NCBI GenBank assembly: GCA_030765045.1
Contig: CM060963.1
Location: 97,351,706 to 97,415,705 of the forward strand
Source of the DNA: Tenodera sinensis
Taxonomy: Eukaryota > Arthropoda > Insecta > Mantodea > Mantidae
Direction: 5' to 3'
Length of the DNA stretch: 64,000 bases
The notes below the pieces were generated by a model that made no database searches, was not told where the DNA came from, and was given only the letters and a program-made list of their open reading frames with translations. Every line of letters begins with the position of its first letter. Within the stretch, counting starts at the first letter, position 1. This document shows, piece by piece, positions 19,851 through 31,626 of this stretch. A program made the position numbers and the translations under genes.

Positions 19851-21499
19851 AAGACAAGATAATCATAAAAGATGGAGAGAAATTTACTGCTGGAAAATCG
19901 ACTATATTACAATTACATCACTTTTTCTGTCTACTATCCTTTACTTTCATATCTATTCACACAAAACATTGTTTTTCTATGTGCTTCTGTTAATCATTAT
20001 AAATTAAATGAGCTCAATGCACATTTTGTAATAGAAGCACAAGAGCATGCAGGAGGCCAATATATTTTGGGTATTCCTGCCTTGATGTTACAAACATACT
20101 CCATACTGAGTTCAGTAAAAACCAAAAGAAAGTGTGTTGCATAAAATAATTGGAAACTCACATGTAGAACAGCAAACATTTAGGAAAGGTCTAATTTTAA
20201 CTTATATTTTAAGGTATCTACATTTTTCCTCAAGTTAGTTTTTGTCTACTCATTATTTTTGAGTTCTGGAGATTCCAAATAAATTTGTCTACATTGAGTC
20301 TTGTTTGCTGTGCAATGCTTTCTCTATCTACTCTGGGTAAACAAAAAGAAAGTGAATAATTGGAGCTGATCACTTTGGATTTTAATGAGACTACCAGGAT
20401 CACTCTGTCCAAAAATAATATGTTAAAAATCTTAGTTATCAAACTTTTATCCTTTTAGTTTTTTAAGTACATTTTAAAATCTGCAAACATTGTATATATT
20501 TTTCTTGTAAAAAGTGCTTCTACCTGCAATAACTGTAAGTCATAGGGAGTTATTCAATATTTCATTCTGGAAGGACCACTTATATCAAACTCAGAAAAAA
20601 ATGTTTATATTTTTGAGATGCTAGATTTTAAACATTTTTAAAAGATATATTTTCAATGGTGTTACAAGCTGTAAAATCTGAAACTATTTAAGTGGATCAT
20701 CAATGATCTCTTGCAAACTTGCTATCACATTGAACATTAAACTAAGTAAAATATTGATGTTGTGTTACCTTTATTCACACTTAGACACCCATCCTTGCAT
20801 CTTTTATGTGGGCTTTTACTTGCATTCTCAACTGTTGTTTGATAGTGTGTTGGAAAATTTTCTGATAAAAGACTTTTATATTTGGAATTCTGTAAATAGA
20901 ATAGTTGCCTCAATTCTTTAGTTAAAAGCTTATTTCATTTCATAATTTTTGTTCTCCTTTTTAATGATGATTGCTTATCAAATATGTTTTATGTGTTTAT
21001 TAAAACAGTAAGAGAGAGATGGGGTTTAATAATATAAAAAATTCATAATCAAAAACACTGGATACCAATTACCTACTGAATATTAGTACATCATTAGCAG
21101 ATTACCTAATTTCAAAATTCTGTCTGCTAGAACCTCATTCATCATTTATGATCAGTTCCTAAGTCATAATACAACAAAGAACTTAGAAATGAAATTGTTT
21201 TTAGCTAGAAAAGTACTCTGCTGTAAAAATACATGTTTTTTTAGTAGTATAATTAAGTTTTCTTCTTTGCTAAACACAAAATAAATGAACCCAGTTTTAG
21301 CTTTATAATCAGATTTCATATTACAAATCAGTGCTCCTATTTCTGGAAATTTGAACCTTCTTTTTTTTTTAGTTTAACGATCATTAGTCAAGTATGTCAT
21401 ATTGCACCAAGAATGAACTAGTTGAAGTAAACCTCAAATGGACCCAGGGTCCCTAGACCTTAGAGTTACCTGACATTCACAAGAAAAAAAGTCTGATGG
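19851..21499. other. No gene recognised (intron)
   Basis: AT-rich sequence without recognisable coding, repeat or RNA features. Confidence 0.5.
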
Positions 21500-22170
21500 G
21501 TGAACTCACATGATTCTCTCAACTCACACTTGTACAAAATCTTTTTAACAGCTGTTTATTCTTCTATCTACTGGATGAATATAGACATTTGCAGAAATGG
21601 TCTTACTACATATTTTGTTATACGTACAATGGAAATAGCAGAATACATAGGCTTAAGCATTAGTCAATTCATTAAGAGCTGGTCGCTATGTGATGGCCTT
21701 GACATTAAATTTCTTTTGCATGTCCAGGACAAAAAACTAACAATGACTAAGTACTCAAGGAAAGTAAGAATTTGAAAATTCAAACCAAGAATAAGGAATA
21801 TCTTAGGAATGGTTCACTCTGCAATAGATTGTGTTTTAATGAAATCTATACTTTCTGGACAGGAAGATTTTGTCTTTCTCATACACTTTACCAGTTATAC
21901 AAAAGCCATTCAGAATGAAAAGGACTTCTGAGAAGATTCCCACGAAATTCAATTTCATTTTGTGTGAAAATATCTTACATATGAGGTATTTTAATAAAAA
22001 TTAAGCCATTTCTAATAAAAATAAAATTTTTGAAAAATGTTCCATATAAATGGTAGTCTGGGGTGGGGGGGGGATTTTCTTGAAAATCTTTGTGTTGTAT
22101 CCTTGGTAGATGCTAAAATGCAGTACTTAAATATCAATTTTAGTATTAAAATAGTTTTTGAACTATGCTG
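21500..22170 (-). mobile_element. Family A repeat, diverged, leading into (CA)n
   Basis: Minus-strand copy: GATTCTCTCAACTCACACTTG at the start (tail motif), GGAATATCTTAGGAATGG (about 21795), TTACCAGTTATACAAAAGCC (about 21890) and GAACTATGCTGTTCACAC at 22160. It ends in the microsatellite at the position where intact copies carry a short CA tract. Confidence 0.55.
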
Positions 22171-22490
22171 TTCACACGCACACACACACATACATGCATG
22201 CACACACACACACGCGCATGCACACGCAAGCACACACACACACACACAAACCCGCGCACACACACACACGCACACACAGGCACAGACACACACACACACA
22301 CACGCAGGCACGCACGCACAGACACAGACACACACACAGACACACAGACACAGACACACACACAGACACACAGACATACACACAGGCACAGACACACAGA
22401 CACACAGACACAGACAGACACACACACACACACACACACAAACCCGTGCACACACGCATACACACAGGCACAGGCGCAGGCACAGGCACA

Positions 22491-22528
<38 letters not shown>
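22171..22528. repeat. Large (CA)n microsatellite, 358 bp, interrupted
   Basis: Alternating CA with CACG, CAGACA and CAGGCA interruptions. Open frames on both strands give only His/Thr or Cys/Val repeats and are not genes. It starts at the microsatellite position of family A and has replaced the head of that copy. Confidence 0.95.
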
Positions 22529-22530
<2 letters not shown>

Positions 22531-22924
22531 GATAATTTGATACATCCCACTCCTAACACCATGTGACAAAAATGACAAAAGTCCAGTTACTTTTTCTTGT
22601 TACTTTATTTCTCTTCTTAAACCGAAGCATAAAACACAGTGCTGTTTTATCATTAACACAAAATGACATGCCTTTGTTCTGAGATTTTAAATCAACTTAT
22701 ATCCTTTAGGTCTATTCAAATTTGCCATATATTTAGATTGCAAAAAGAAACTAAGTATCAAGATACTTTTGTGAACATATTTTAAAAGGCAACATTCACT
22801 ATTAAATTTTCCAAACAGCTCTTTTCACTACAATTATCATTTGTTGGTTTTGGCACTATGTATAATCTGTTAAGCAAAACAAATACCTATTGTATTGAAT
22901 GATTTACTGCATTTTCATATTTAC

Positions 22925-23436
22925 TTTCTCTATTACGTAATTACAGTAAGTAGAGGAAGTATTGTATTCCACTCAAAAATTTTATACAGAGATTTTACTA
23001 GAAATATGTGTTTTGGGATTGTGAATCCAAAAGATGTGTGAGTGAGTATGAGACAACGCATGAGAATAGAGTGTGAGAGAGCATGTGTGCGTGAATGAGT
23101 CTGGTGAGAAAACATTTTAATTCCTACTGCAGAGAGAAAGCAAATTGAAAGACAAAAAGTTGGCTAAGCACCAAACTTGGTATTTAAGTTCAGGTTCTTC
23201 CAAGGATGCAACACAAAGATTTTCAAGAAAATCTGTCTTTATGTGAAGAAAATTTTTAAAATATTTACTTTTCCGAAATCCAGCTCTAATGATTTTGTTT
23301 AAAACACCACATGTTCAAGATACATTTCATAACATATGAAATGTGTATCTTGAATCTTCTGGCAATTGCCTCTGAAGTGCTTTTCATTGTGAATGATTTT
23401 TGAATAAACGATAAACCATAAGAGATAGACAAAGAA
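22925..23436 (+). mobile_element. Family A repeat, head half
   Basis: Starts TTTACTTTCTCTATTACG and continues GTAGAGGAAGTATTGTATTC, GACAAAAAGTTGGCTAAGCA and ATAAACCATAAGAGATAGAC before similarity ends. The GT position is a diverged TGTGTGAGTGAG-type tract. Confidence 0.6.
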
Positions 23437-23690
23437 CGAAGAACTCGTTCAACCACCTTCAAATTTTCACATTCACTACAGGTACTCCCTGTACACTTTA
23501 TCTTGAGTTCTCACGTGGCATTATTGTCCAAGATAGCAACAGCACTATCTTTTATGCAGTACACTTTAAATTATACCATAGGAGGTTGCATAGGTGTTGT
23601 TGTTGTTGTTGTTTTCTAGTGCCTTGCATATGGCAATGAAGCCATTAGCATTCGTGCCTTCCAATACTTTTGAACTGTAGTTTCTTCTGA

Positions 23691-24446
23691 TCATAATGTT
23701 TCACAGGTCTTCAAGTGGTCTTCATTCATTTCTGCTGGATCGTTATACAGGACACATATTGGTGAAGCTGAGATACCTATTCTGTAGAGATGACTTGCTA
23801 AGCAGTCGTGATTTGTCAATAGCCGGAAGGCTGCAACTGCTGTTTTCCTTGGTCTCTGGGGGATTATATCTGGGTTGGAAAGTAGTGTAATCCATTTTTT
23901 ATCTTTGGCATTTGTTTCTATTTCTTGTAGGTATGAATGAGAAAATTTTTTAATGATCAAGCGTTTTATTGAAGAATATGAGAAATTGAATTTGGACTTT
24001 TGTTTTATTGTTGTGCCTTTCTTTGCAAGTGAGTCTGCAGCTTTGTTCCCCATGACTCCACAGTGTGCTGGAATCCATTGGAGATGAATAGTCTTATTAA
24101 CTTTTTGGAGTTGTGTTAACATTTTGTAGCATTCTCTAATTTTTGTTGACTTCTTTGTAGTATTTGAACATATTCCCTGAATTGCAGCTTCAGAATCTGA
24201 AAGAATTACTGCCTTGTTAAATTTATTTAAGGGAAGATTTAATAATTGTCGGAGAGCAATGTGTATAGCCTCTATTTCTCCATCATAATTTGTTGTGTGT
24301 CTGCCAACAGAATGATAAAAGGAAAAATGTGAACACGTAACTCCAGCTCCAGTAAGGTTTTCCTTGGAGGATCTATCAGTATATATGTGCAGCCATTCTT
24401 CTGTGGCATACCTAGTATTGATTGTTTCCACAGCTAGAAGTTTTTA
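23691..24446 (-). pseudogene. LINE RNase H and C-terminal domain
   Basis: Reads EWLHIYTDRSSKENLTGAGV (the canonical YTDGS is here YTDRS), NYDGEIEAI, ILSDSEAAI and WIPAHCGVMGNKAADSLAKK, the four RNase H motif regions with acidic residues visible. An in-frame stop at 24446-24444 separates it from the RT part, and the end (CETL, 23691) is frameshifted relative to the related + strand copy. Confidence 0.8.
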
Positions 24447-25552
24447 TATTTCTTTAGGTGTGTCTGATTTACTTATTTCCTCTATTAATTCCAAATTGAA
24501 GGTAGGTTGCAATAATTCCAATGGATTTTCTCTTATAAGTAAATTTTCTCTGGTGTTAGGAATGTTCAATTTGGATTTAATCTGTGTTACCTTTTCTAGG
24601 AAACTACTATGAGTTTTAAGGATTGAAGGGGGGAGGTTCTCTTCTGTCCATTTAGAGTTTGGCAGTCGTAACATTTTCTCGTGTTGGAGCAATGCTTGTT
24701 CTTCTATTTTTGTTGTTATTGATGGGATCCGTGTTAAGGCAAGCATGGCATCAATAGGTGTGGATTTAACTGCGCCAGTGATTAAGCGAAGAGCCTGATT
24801 TTGTATTTGTTCAAGTTTATTGATGTTAGCATTTGCTGCTGTTATTAAAGCTTCAGAACAGTACAAGAGTTTGGTTTAACATACATTTTGTATGTTGTGT
24901 TAAGGACTCTCCTTGAGCAGCCCCATTTAGCACCATCTAACCTTTTCAGGATTTGCAGTTTCTTTTCAACCTTTTCTGAGACATTTGTTGTATGTTTTTT
25001 CCAACTTAGCTTTCTGACGAAAGTGATGCCTAAGTATTTGGCATCATCAACTGCTTTGAGTGGTTTACCATTATAATTTATGTTAATATTATCTGGTTTG
25101 TATTTTAGTGTAAATAATTCATAATTTGTTTTCTCCACATTGATAGTCATGAGGTTTTTGGAGCTCCATTCATGTACTTTGTTTAGGGCTGTTTCTATTC
25201 TGTCTTTAATTAATTCAGGTTTTTTTGGAGAGCCTGAAGTCCAAATGACTACATCATCAGCAAATAAAGCAATTTTGGTTTCTAAAGTTTTTATTATTGA
25301 TGGAAGGTCATTTATATATATGTTAAAGAGTGTTGTGCTCAGAACAGCACCTTGTGGAAGTCCTCGGTGTGTTTGTTTATATTTGGAAATGTATGTATTA
25401 TATTTTGTGGCACAAAATCTTTGTGAAATAAACTGAGTTATCCATTTAAGCATGTTACTTTTCACACCTATTGATTGCAACTTCTCAATTAATTTGTTTC
25501 TCCAGACTGAGTCATATGCTGATTTAAAATCAATGAATACTGCTAAGGTACC
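24447..25552 (-). pseudogene. LINE reverse transcriptase, C-terminal part
   Basis: After the stop at 25553 the same frame continues FIDFKSAYDSV (motif A), LPQGAVLSTTLFNIYINDLP (motif B), IALFADDVVIWTS (motif C, FADD) and AKYLGITFVRKLSW (thumb entry). A frameshift near 24866 moves into YCSEALITAANANINKLEQI and LRLITGAVKSTPIDAML. Nearly complete but non-functional. Confidence 0.85.
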
Positions 25553-26465
25553 CTACTTTCTATTGAAAGCTTCCTTGATGTCTTGGCTTAGTAGGAGTAC
25601 ATTTTCACTTGTACTATGATTCTGTCTGAAGCCGGTCTGTGAACTATTAATTAAGTTGTAATATTCTAGAAACCAGTTAAGTCTAGATGCCACCATTCTT
25701 TCCATCACTTTTGCAATAACACTGGTCAAAGATATTGGTCTGAAACTATTAATATTGTTTGAAGGTTTGTTTTTCTTTAAAGTCGGGATGATAATGGCTT
25801 TTTTCCAGTCGGAAGGTACAGGCATTCTCCAACACGTGTTATACAGTTTAAGTAGGATTTCTTTTCCTTTCCTGCCAAGGTGTTTAATAAACTCTGGGTG
25901 GATCTTGTCAGGTCCTGGAGATTTTTTGTTCTGTAATTGTTCTATTGCTAAATCCAGTTCTGTTTCATTAAAATCCTGAATAAAAATATCATTTCGTATA
26001 CCTTTTGGCTTATTAGTTTCTCTGATAGTTTCTTGGATAGCCTTAGCTTGCTTTTTATGCGCTTGGGGTATTCTTTGTGACTGAACATAAAACTTGTTAA
26101 GGGATTCTGCTATTTCCCTATCTGTAGTTAAGCTTTTGTTATTATGTTTTAATGGTTCAGTTGTAGTTTTTGATAATTTTGTTTTATTAAGGAATTTGTA
26201 TATTTTATTTCCATCTTTACTATAGTCCATATGTTCTACAAAATTTGTGAAACTGGCCCTCTTTGCTGTAATTAATTCTTTCTTAAAAATGGCTGCTTTT
26301 CTTCTCCAGTTTTGTACATCTTCTGGACACTTGGTTCTTTCGGCTTTGACTCTTGCTATATTTCTTTCATGTTTTAACTTAGATAAAGATGGAGACCAAA
26401 AGTAGCTATATTTCTTTAACTTTCCTTTGGGGATATGTGTTTTGGCTGCTGTCAATAATATTTCA
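25553..26465 (-). pseudogene. LINE reverse transcriptase, N-terminal part
   Basis: Begins at the insertion junction with LTAAKTHIPKGKLKKYSYFW, followed by LEQLQNKKSPGPDKIHPEFI-type RT0 sequence (here IEQLQNKKSPGPDKIHPEF), DWKKAIIIPTLKKNKP, SFRPISLTSVIAKVMERM and GFRQNHST. It ends at an in-frame TAG (25555-25553) immediately before motif A. Confidence 0.85.
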
Positions 26466-26589
26466 ATAATATAGATTTGTGAACGTAAAAGCAAAGTATA
26501 CACCAGGAGAGCAAAAAGTTTCTGAACGGGCTGCGCAGTGTTTTGCCTGTCGGCATCCTTGGCGCTCATTGCCATCTGCCGCTATCACA

Positions 26590-26870
26590 AAGGCATGAAT
26601 GAAACCATGCAATACTTTTAAAACTTCTTTTGAAGTCTCTACTTATCAACTTTGTGAAGGGAGATGCCGGAACTGGCCACTGTCCTCCATTCATACATTT
26701 TTGGCACCTCTTTAGGAAGCTCTCTGTCATTCGCTGTGGTTCATGTTGAGAAATGCTGACAATTTCCTGGCAGCTTCCAGGTGGTGTGGGCTTGTCTTGT
26801 ACACTTACTGTTACCCCAGAGATAGAAATTGCAGGGTGTTAGAGCGAGGGACCAAGGAGGTCACAAATCT
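26590..26870 (-). pseudogene. DDE transposase C-terminal relic 1
   Basis: The minus-strand translation, with stops, gives SISGVTVSVQDKPTPPGSCQ, SISQHEPQRMTESFLKRCQK and CMNGGQWPV. This resembles the end of mariner-like transposases (WGxLKxxVY...QRVxxxFxxRCxxCxxxxGG). A similar relic lies in opposite orientation at 27265-27500. Confidence 0.45.
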
Positions 26871-27264
26871 CTACTAATAATTCTGTCCTGAAACATACTT
26901 TCAATTTTATAAAACTAATGAAAATGAAGTGTTTTAAACAGTGGAGCATATTAATAAATTGAAAAATATGTCAATATTTATAAACACATTTTGCTCCAAC
27001 CTGTAATAATATTAATCACAGGAGTAGTTTCAGAAAGGGTCCTCTCCATCATTCAGCTGTTGGTCGACGTTATAAATATCAACATATTTTTCATTTTATA
27101 CTTTCAGTTGTTGTCATTGAAAGATTGGCTCTATGAGCTGTTGCAGAGCCTTGTTAATTCTCTAAATTCTCTGTTCTCTAAAAAAAGGGGGCAAAATTGT
27201 ATTCATATATGTACGGGCGTCAACTGTTGACTAGAAAGCAAAAATTGGTCCTATAACTCAGAAC

Positions 27265-27500
27265 CTAATATAGTCCATAAAGTAACCCTTCGTGATGAAA
27301 AAGTTGGTGTATGGTGCGTCATTAGTGGAGAAGGGTTTCTCAAAGCTCCAATAAGTGATTTCTATCTCTGGTGTGATTCAAAACATAGAGTGTACAGGAC
27401 AACCCCACATGTCTTGTAAGAATTAAAACAAAATGTCCACCAGGAAATTGCCAGGGTTTCTCAACGTGAACTGCAGCGAGTGAGAGAATGGAATAGAATC
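27265..27500 (+). pseudogene. DDE transposase relic 2
   Basis: The + strand gives KVTLRDEKVGVWCVISGEGF and PISDFYLWCDSKHRVYRTTP, then after a stop QNVHQEIARVSQRELQRVRE. The order V-W-C-x-I ... D-F-Y-L-W ... V-Y is that of insect mariner/Tc1-type transposases around the catalytic and C-terminal motifs. Internally deleted and broken. Confidence 0.5.
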
Positions 27501-27660
27501 TTTATTGTCACATAACATTTACAATGTCAGCCTAGGATGGTAAACTGGCAATTTGTCAATTATATTTTTAAAATCAAAGAGAAAACTGTTTCTAATGTTA
27601 CAAGGTATTGTTAATTACAGGTAATAATGTAGTATTATTGTAATAATATAATAATATTGT

Positions 27661-28390
27661 ACTCAGGGGTCTCCGTCTAGGGGATATGTGAATGGCAATC
27701 ACAAGGTACCCAAGCTGAGCAGAACATTACTTCCACTTACTGGTGTTTTGCTCCTCACTGTAACTTTCCTATCTGACCTTACCTTGGTCATCTCTTGTTC
27801 TCTTCCGACCCCGATGCTATTAGGGTTCCTGAGGGCTAGGGAGTCTTTATTTTTCCAACCTCTCCATTTCTCTAATTTTTCTATAAAACCTTAACCCCTA
27901 ACATGCTGACCTGTCATGACATGTAATACGTCTTCTGATTGGTAATCAGAGGATATGGCCGGTGAATTTATTTTGATAATTCTCCCGTAAACCAACGACA
28001 GATGTGGTCCCCCAGACATTCTGGGGGTTGTGAGAGAGCGATGTGACCGCCAAAACATAAAAATATGGTGCTCTCTAAAAAACGGTTACTATTACTGCTA
28101 TTGCTCTCTTTTTTTATGAAATATGACTCGAGGGGTAAAATGTTCCGGAGTTAAAATAGTCCCCCATTCGGATCTCCGGGCGGGGACTACTTCTCGAGAG
28201 CCAAAACATTATATTAATAGAAGATCTAACCACTCTGTCCTCTATGTGATCTGCAAGAGGAAATGGATCGAGACCACCTTCAAATATGCCCGGCCACTTC
28301 TAGTGCCCCATCCATCAGTGAAAAATATTGGAGAGCAAGAGGATTAATGACTTCATTGTCAGAAATCCAGCATTAGCTAACAACAACAAC
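27661..28390 (+). mobile_element. Short internally deleted LINE copy
   Basis: 27661 to about 28226 matches the 5'UTR of the LINE at 29991 (start TCAGGGGTCTCCGTCTAGGG). From about 28230 the sequence matches the last 150 bp of that LINE and ends TTAGCTAACAACAACAAC. All endonuclease, RT and most RNase H coding sequence is missing, so about 3.5 kb was removed. The result is a 730-bp non-autonomous derivative with both LINE ends. Confidence 0.85.
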
Positions 28391-29158
28391 ATAATATTTC
28401 ACAATTTTTTTTATTCATTTCATCTGTTGACTTGAACTCTGATTCTAACAGTATGTTACACTTCCCTTCTATCTCATTTTGGAAATTGGACCAATCTGCT
28501 TTTTTAAAATTCCAAGAAGTTTTAATTTTTGGTTTGTTACTTTTATTTATTAGACCTCTTATGGAGTTTATGGTAATTCTGTGGCCTGAACGTGAGTCTT
28601 CTATTATTTCTCTTTTTGTATTGTCAATTATGTCAGATGACACCATCAGAAGGTCAGGATTTGTACCCGAACCATTATAATGAAGGTAAGTGGGTGGATC
28701 ATTTGGATTAAATATTAATTCCATTGTTGACGAGTTTAATAGGTCTTCTATGACTCTTCCTGCTGAATTTATATCTTTGTAGCCCCACCTAGGGGAGTGT
28801 GCATTAAAATCACCTATTAAAATACTTTTGGTTTCTATGGGAATAGAATTTAGATCTAGTGTATTGTCTGGAGGATTGTAGATACTGTAAATTCTATAGT
28901 GGTAGTTACTTTTCCATACTTCAATTTTAACTATTTCTGATTTATCTTGTTCTTCCATTGTTTTTTGGATTTGGATAGTAGCTTTCATGTTTCTTTTAAT
29001 TCCTGTAAGAATACCACTTGCTATTTGACAAGCCTTTGGAAGTATATGTGTAGTGTACTGATCCATTTCAAAGTATATTTCCTGTTCTTCTGATATATTG
29101 GCTTCTTGTACTGTGAAGACATCTATATCTTGGTCTTTTAATATTTTCATTAGCTCTT
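28391..29158 (-). pseudogene. LINE AP endonuclease (5'-truncated)
   Basis: Starts within the first endonuclease motif region (LMKILKDQDIDVFTVQEANI) because the element is 5'-truncated. It continues with SIYNPPDNTLDL, ILIGDFNAHSPRWGYKD (the GDFNAHxxxWG motif), SGTNPDLLMVSSDI and SGHRITINSI in the position of the S-D-H motif, where Asp is replaced by Gly. It stops at the insertion edge. Confidence 0.8.
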
Positions 29159-29162
29159 GTTG

Positions 29163-29428
29163 CATAGGTGTTGGCAGACCCTTTTCCAGGGGGGGAGAGG
29201 AGGCATGTTGGAAATTTGCAGTCAGACAATATTAATTTATTATTTTACTGTCAAAAGTTATAGTATTTATTTTAGATAACCATATTAATTTGTGCTAAAT
29301 AGTTATTTATATCAAAATCAAAATAAATAGTTTAATAGTCAGTAATTGATTGCACATTGAGTGTATTATCTTCCAAGGGGGGTTGTGGCCGCCCCTCCCC
29401 CCTTGCTCCCCCTTCATGATGCCCATAG
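29163..29428 (+). mobile_element. hAT-like MITE, copy 4, target of the LINE
   Basis: Starts CATAGGTGTTGGCAG and ends GATGCCCATAG, with the AT-rich core and CCCCTCCCCCCTTG run of the family. Its first 11 bp are part of the LINE's 15-bp target duplication and are therefore also present at 23589-23599: the LINE inserted into the MITE end. No clear 8-bp duplication of its own. Confidence 0.6.
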
Positions 29429-29489
29429 GATCTTTCTAGTACTAGATTCCAGGACTCAAGATAAAGTGTGCAAGTACTACAGCTGTATT

Positions 29490-29989
29490 GTATCTTTCTC
29501 TAACACCTACTTACAGTGAAGTGTAGACAGAATTGTATCCACCAAAAAATTTGATATTGAGATTTCAGTGGAAATAATATATCCTGTATTCTTTGAACAC
29601 AAATGAGCAGTTTTAGAAAAAAAATGTGTGTGCAAACATGCAACATTACTTAAAAACAAAAATTTGAATAAATACCAAACATTAATAATATAAAGTTCAC
29701 CATATTCCATGGACACAATACAAAGGTTTTTAATAAAACCCTCTTAAATACTTCTCTTTATGTGGAAATTGTGTTTCTTTTCGTTTTCTTTTGGTTTTAT
29801 CAAAAATGGTTCTAATGATTTTGATTATCATATTCTAAATTAAGAAATGTTATCAAACTCTTACTAATTCTAATATTTTTATGATTGATTCTGTCTCAAC
29901 AAACTATTTTAATATATTTGCATGAGAAGTAAAATGTCTAGTTTAAACTTTTTGGAAATAGCTAGTGTATACATTTTCTATAATTAGTC
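29490..29989 (+). mobile_element. Family A repeat, diverged head half
   Basis: Contains CTACTTACAGTGAAGTGTAG, AAAAAATTTGATATTGAGAT, AACATTACTTAAAAACAAAA and ATGGTTCTAATGATTTTGAT in family order. The + strand LINE starts directly after it. Confidence 0.55.
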
Positions 29990-30582
29990 AGGGGTCTCCG
30001 TCTAGGGGATATGTGAATGGCAACCACAAGGTACCCAAGCTGCGCAGAACATTACTTCCACTTTACTGGTGTTTTGCTCCTCACTGTAACTTTTCTATCT
30101 GACCTTACCTTGGTCATCTCTTGTTCTCTTCCAACCCCGATGCTATTGGGGTTCCCGAAGGCTAGGGAGTCTTTATTTTTCCAACCTCTCCATTTCTCTA
30201 ATTTCTCTATAAAACCTTAACCACTAACATGACCTGTCATGGCATGTAATACGTCCTCTGATTGGTAATCAGAGGATATGGTCTGTGAATTTATTTTGAT
30301 AATTCTCCCGGTCAGGTCGGTGAGACCCGTAAACCAACGACAGGTGTGGTCCTCCAGACATTCTGGGGGTTGTGAGAGAGCGATGTGACTGCCAAAACAT
30401 AAAAATGTGGTGCTCTCTAAAAAACGGTTACGATTACTGCTATTGCTCTCTTCAATATCAAATTATGAAATATGACTCAAGGGGTAAAATGTTCCGTAGT
30501 TAAAATAATTCCCCATTCGGAATTCCGGGCGGGAACTACTTCTCGAGAACCAAAACATTATATTAATAGAACAACTAACATC

Positions 30583-31626
30583 AGACTTCTACAATGAAAT
30601 GCTGGTGGTCTCACACAAACAAAAAGAGTAGAATTGAATAAAATTGTATTTGACTATAAAATAGATATCTTCGTCATACAAGAAGCAAATCTAACAAATG
30701 ACCAACTTAAATACTTCAATTTTACTCGATTTTTACTACACCTACTGCCCAAAAATAGACAGATAAGTAGCGGAATATTAGTTGGAGTCAAAAAGGATAT
30801 TAAATCCTCCTTTGAAATTGTTAAATAAATGGATAACACAGATAAAAGTGAATTAATAAAGCTAAATTTTTGGGGTAACAAAACACATCTTCATTTATAC
30901 AGTATTTACAATCCTCCCAGGAATGAACCAGATCTCTCACTTATTGACCAATTAAATAAAACAATCGTAATTGGAGATTTCAATGCCCATTCCAAAAGAT
31001 GGGGTTATGAAAAAGTGGATTCTACAGGGAAGATAGTGGAAGAATTTTTGAATACCACAACTTTTGAACTAATTTATAGTAAAGATGATCCCACAACCTT
31101 CATACATTACTCTGGAGCAGGCAGTAACCCAGACCTCTTGTTAGCTACAACAGATATTGTTTCAAAAATTAAAAAACAAGTTATAGAAGATCCAAGTTCT
31201 GATCACAGAGCAGTAATTGCTGATATAAAACTAGAGAATATAAATAACAGTCAAGGTCTTACGAATCTGTATTGGAACTTCAAAAAAGCAGATTGGAACA
31301 AATATAAAACTGAATTAGAACATAAATTTAAAGAACAAACCAACTCACAGCTGCATGACCAACCAGATCATATGAACAAAAATTTCTGTAAAGTCATCCT
31401 AGAAACCGCAAAAAAACATATTCCTCATGGAAGAATTAAACATTTCAAACCCTTTTGGAACCCCCAGTTAGAAGAACTGAAAAAGCAAAGGGATATAGCT
31501 AGAAATACAGCTGAACAAACAAAAAACATATTGGATACGCAAATATGGCGAAAGAAATGTGCCTCACTAAAAAATGAAATTAATACTGCTAAAAGGAATC
31601 ACTTTAATAATTTCTTAGAAGAATGA
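30583..31626 (+). pseudogene. LINE AP endonuclease
   Basis: Opens LLQ-stop-NAGGLTQTKRVELN, where TGA (30595-30597) replaces the Trp codon expected in the WNxxG motif. Then IDIFVIQEANL, SIYNPPRNEPDL, IVIGDFNAHSKRWGYEK, SGAGSNPDLLLATTDI and SSDHRAVIADI (the SDH motif is intact here). A second stop at 30826-30828 is in the same frame. The linker to RT ends in a 1-nt frameshift at about 31623. Confidence 0.8.

Larger units (their letters stand above)
26466..28390. mobile_element. Composite insertion inside the minus-strand LINE
   Basis: The LINE reading frame stops at ...NKKNCEIL on the right and resumes at LTAAKTHIP on the left, so 26466-28390 was added later. The 11-bp sequence ATAATATTTCA occurs at both edges (26455-26465 and 28391-28401), as a target duplication. 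The block holds two transposase relics (26590-26870 minus, 27265-27500 plus) and a short internally deleted LINE (27661-28390 plus). Confidence 0.75.
23600..29158 (-). mobile_element. I/Jockey-like LINE, 5'-truncated, minus strand
   Basis: Reading right to left: endonuclease, a 1.9-kb foreign insertion (26466-28390), reverse transcriptase, RNase H, then a (CAA)n tail at 23600-23615. A 15-bp duplication GTTGCATAGGTGTTG flanks it (23585-23599 and 29159-29173). The 5' end is truncated just inside the endonuclease. The coding frame is broken by stops at 25553-25555 and 24444-24446 and a frameshift near 24866. Domain order and a C-terminal RNase H fit the I/Jockey group with RNase H; the exact clade is not determined. 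Confidence 0.85.

Noticed and set aside
22012..22578. Several long open frames on both strands (up to 188 codons)
   Set aside because: They are translations of the (CA)n microsatellite (Cys-Val or His-Thr repeats).
29991..30340. HDV-like or hammerhead ribozyme at the LINE 5' end
   Set aside because: GGGTCTC near 29995 can pair with GAGACCC near 30322, but the distance and lack of the required helices do not support a self-cleaving fold.
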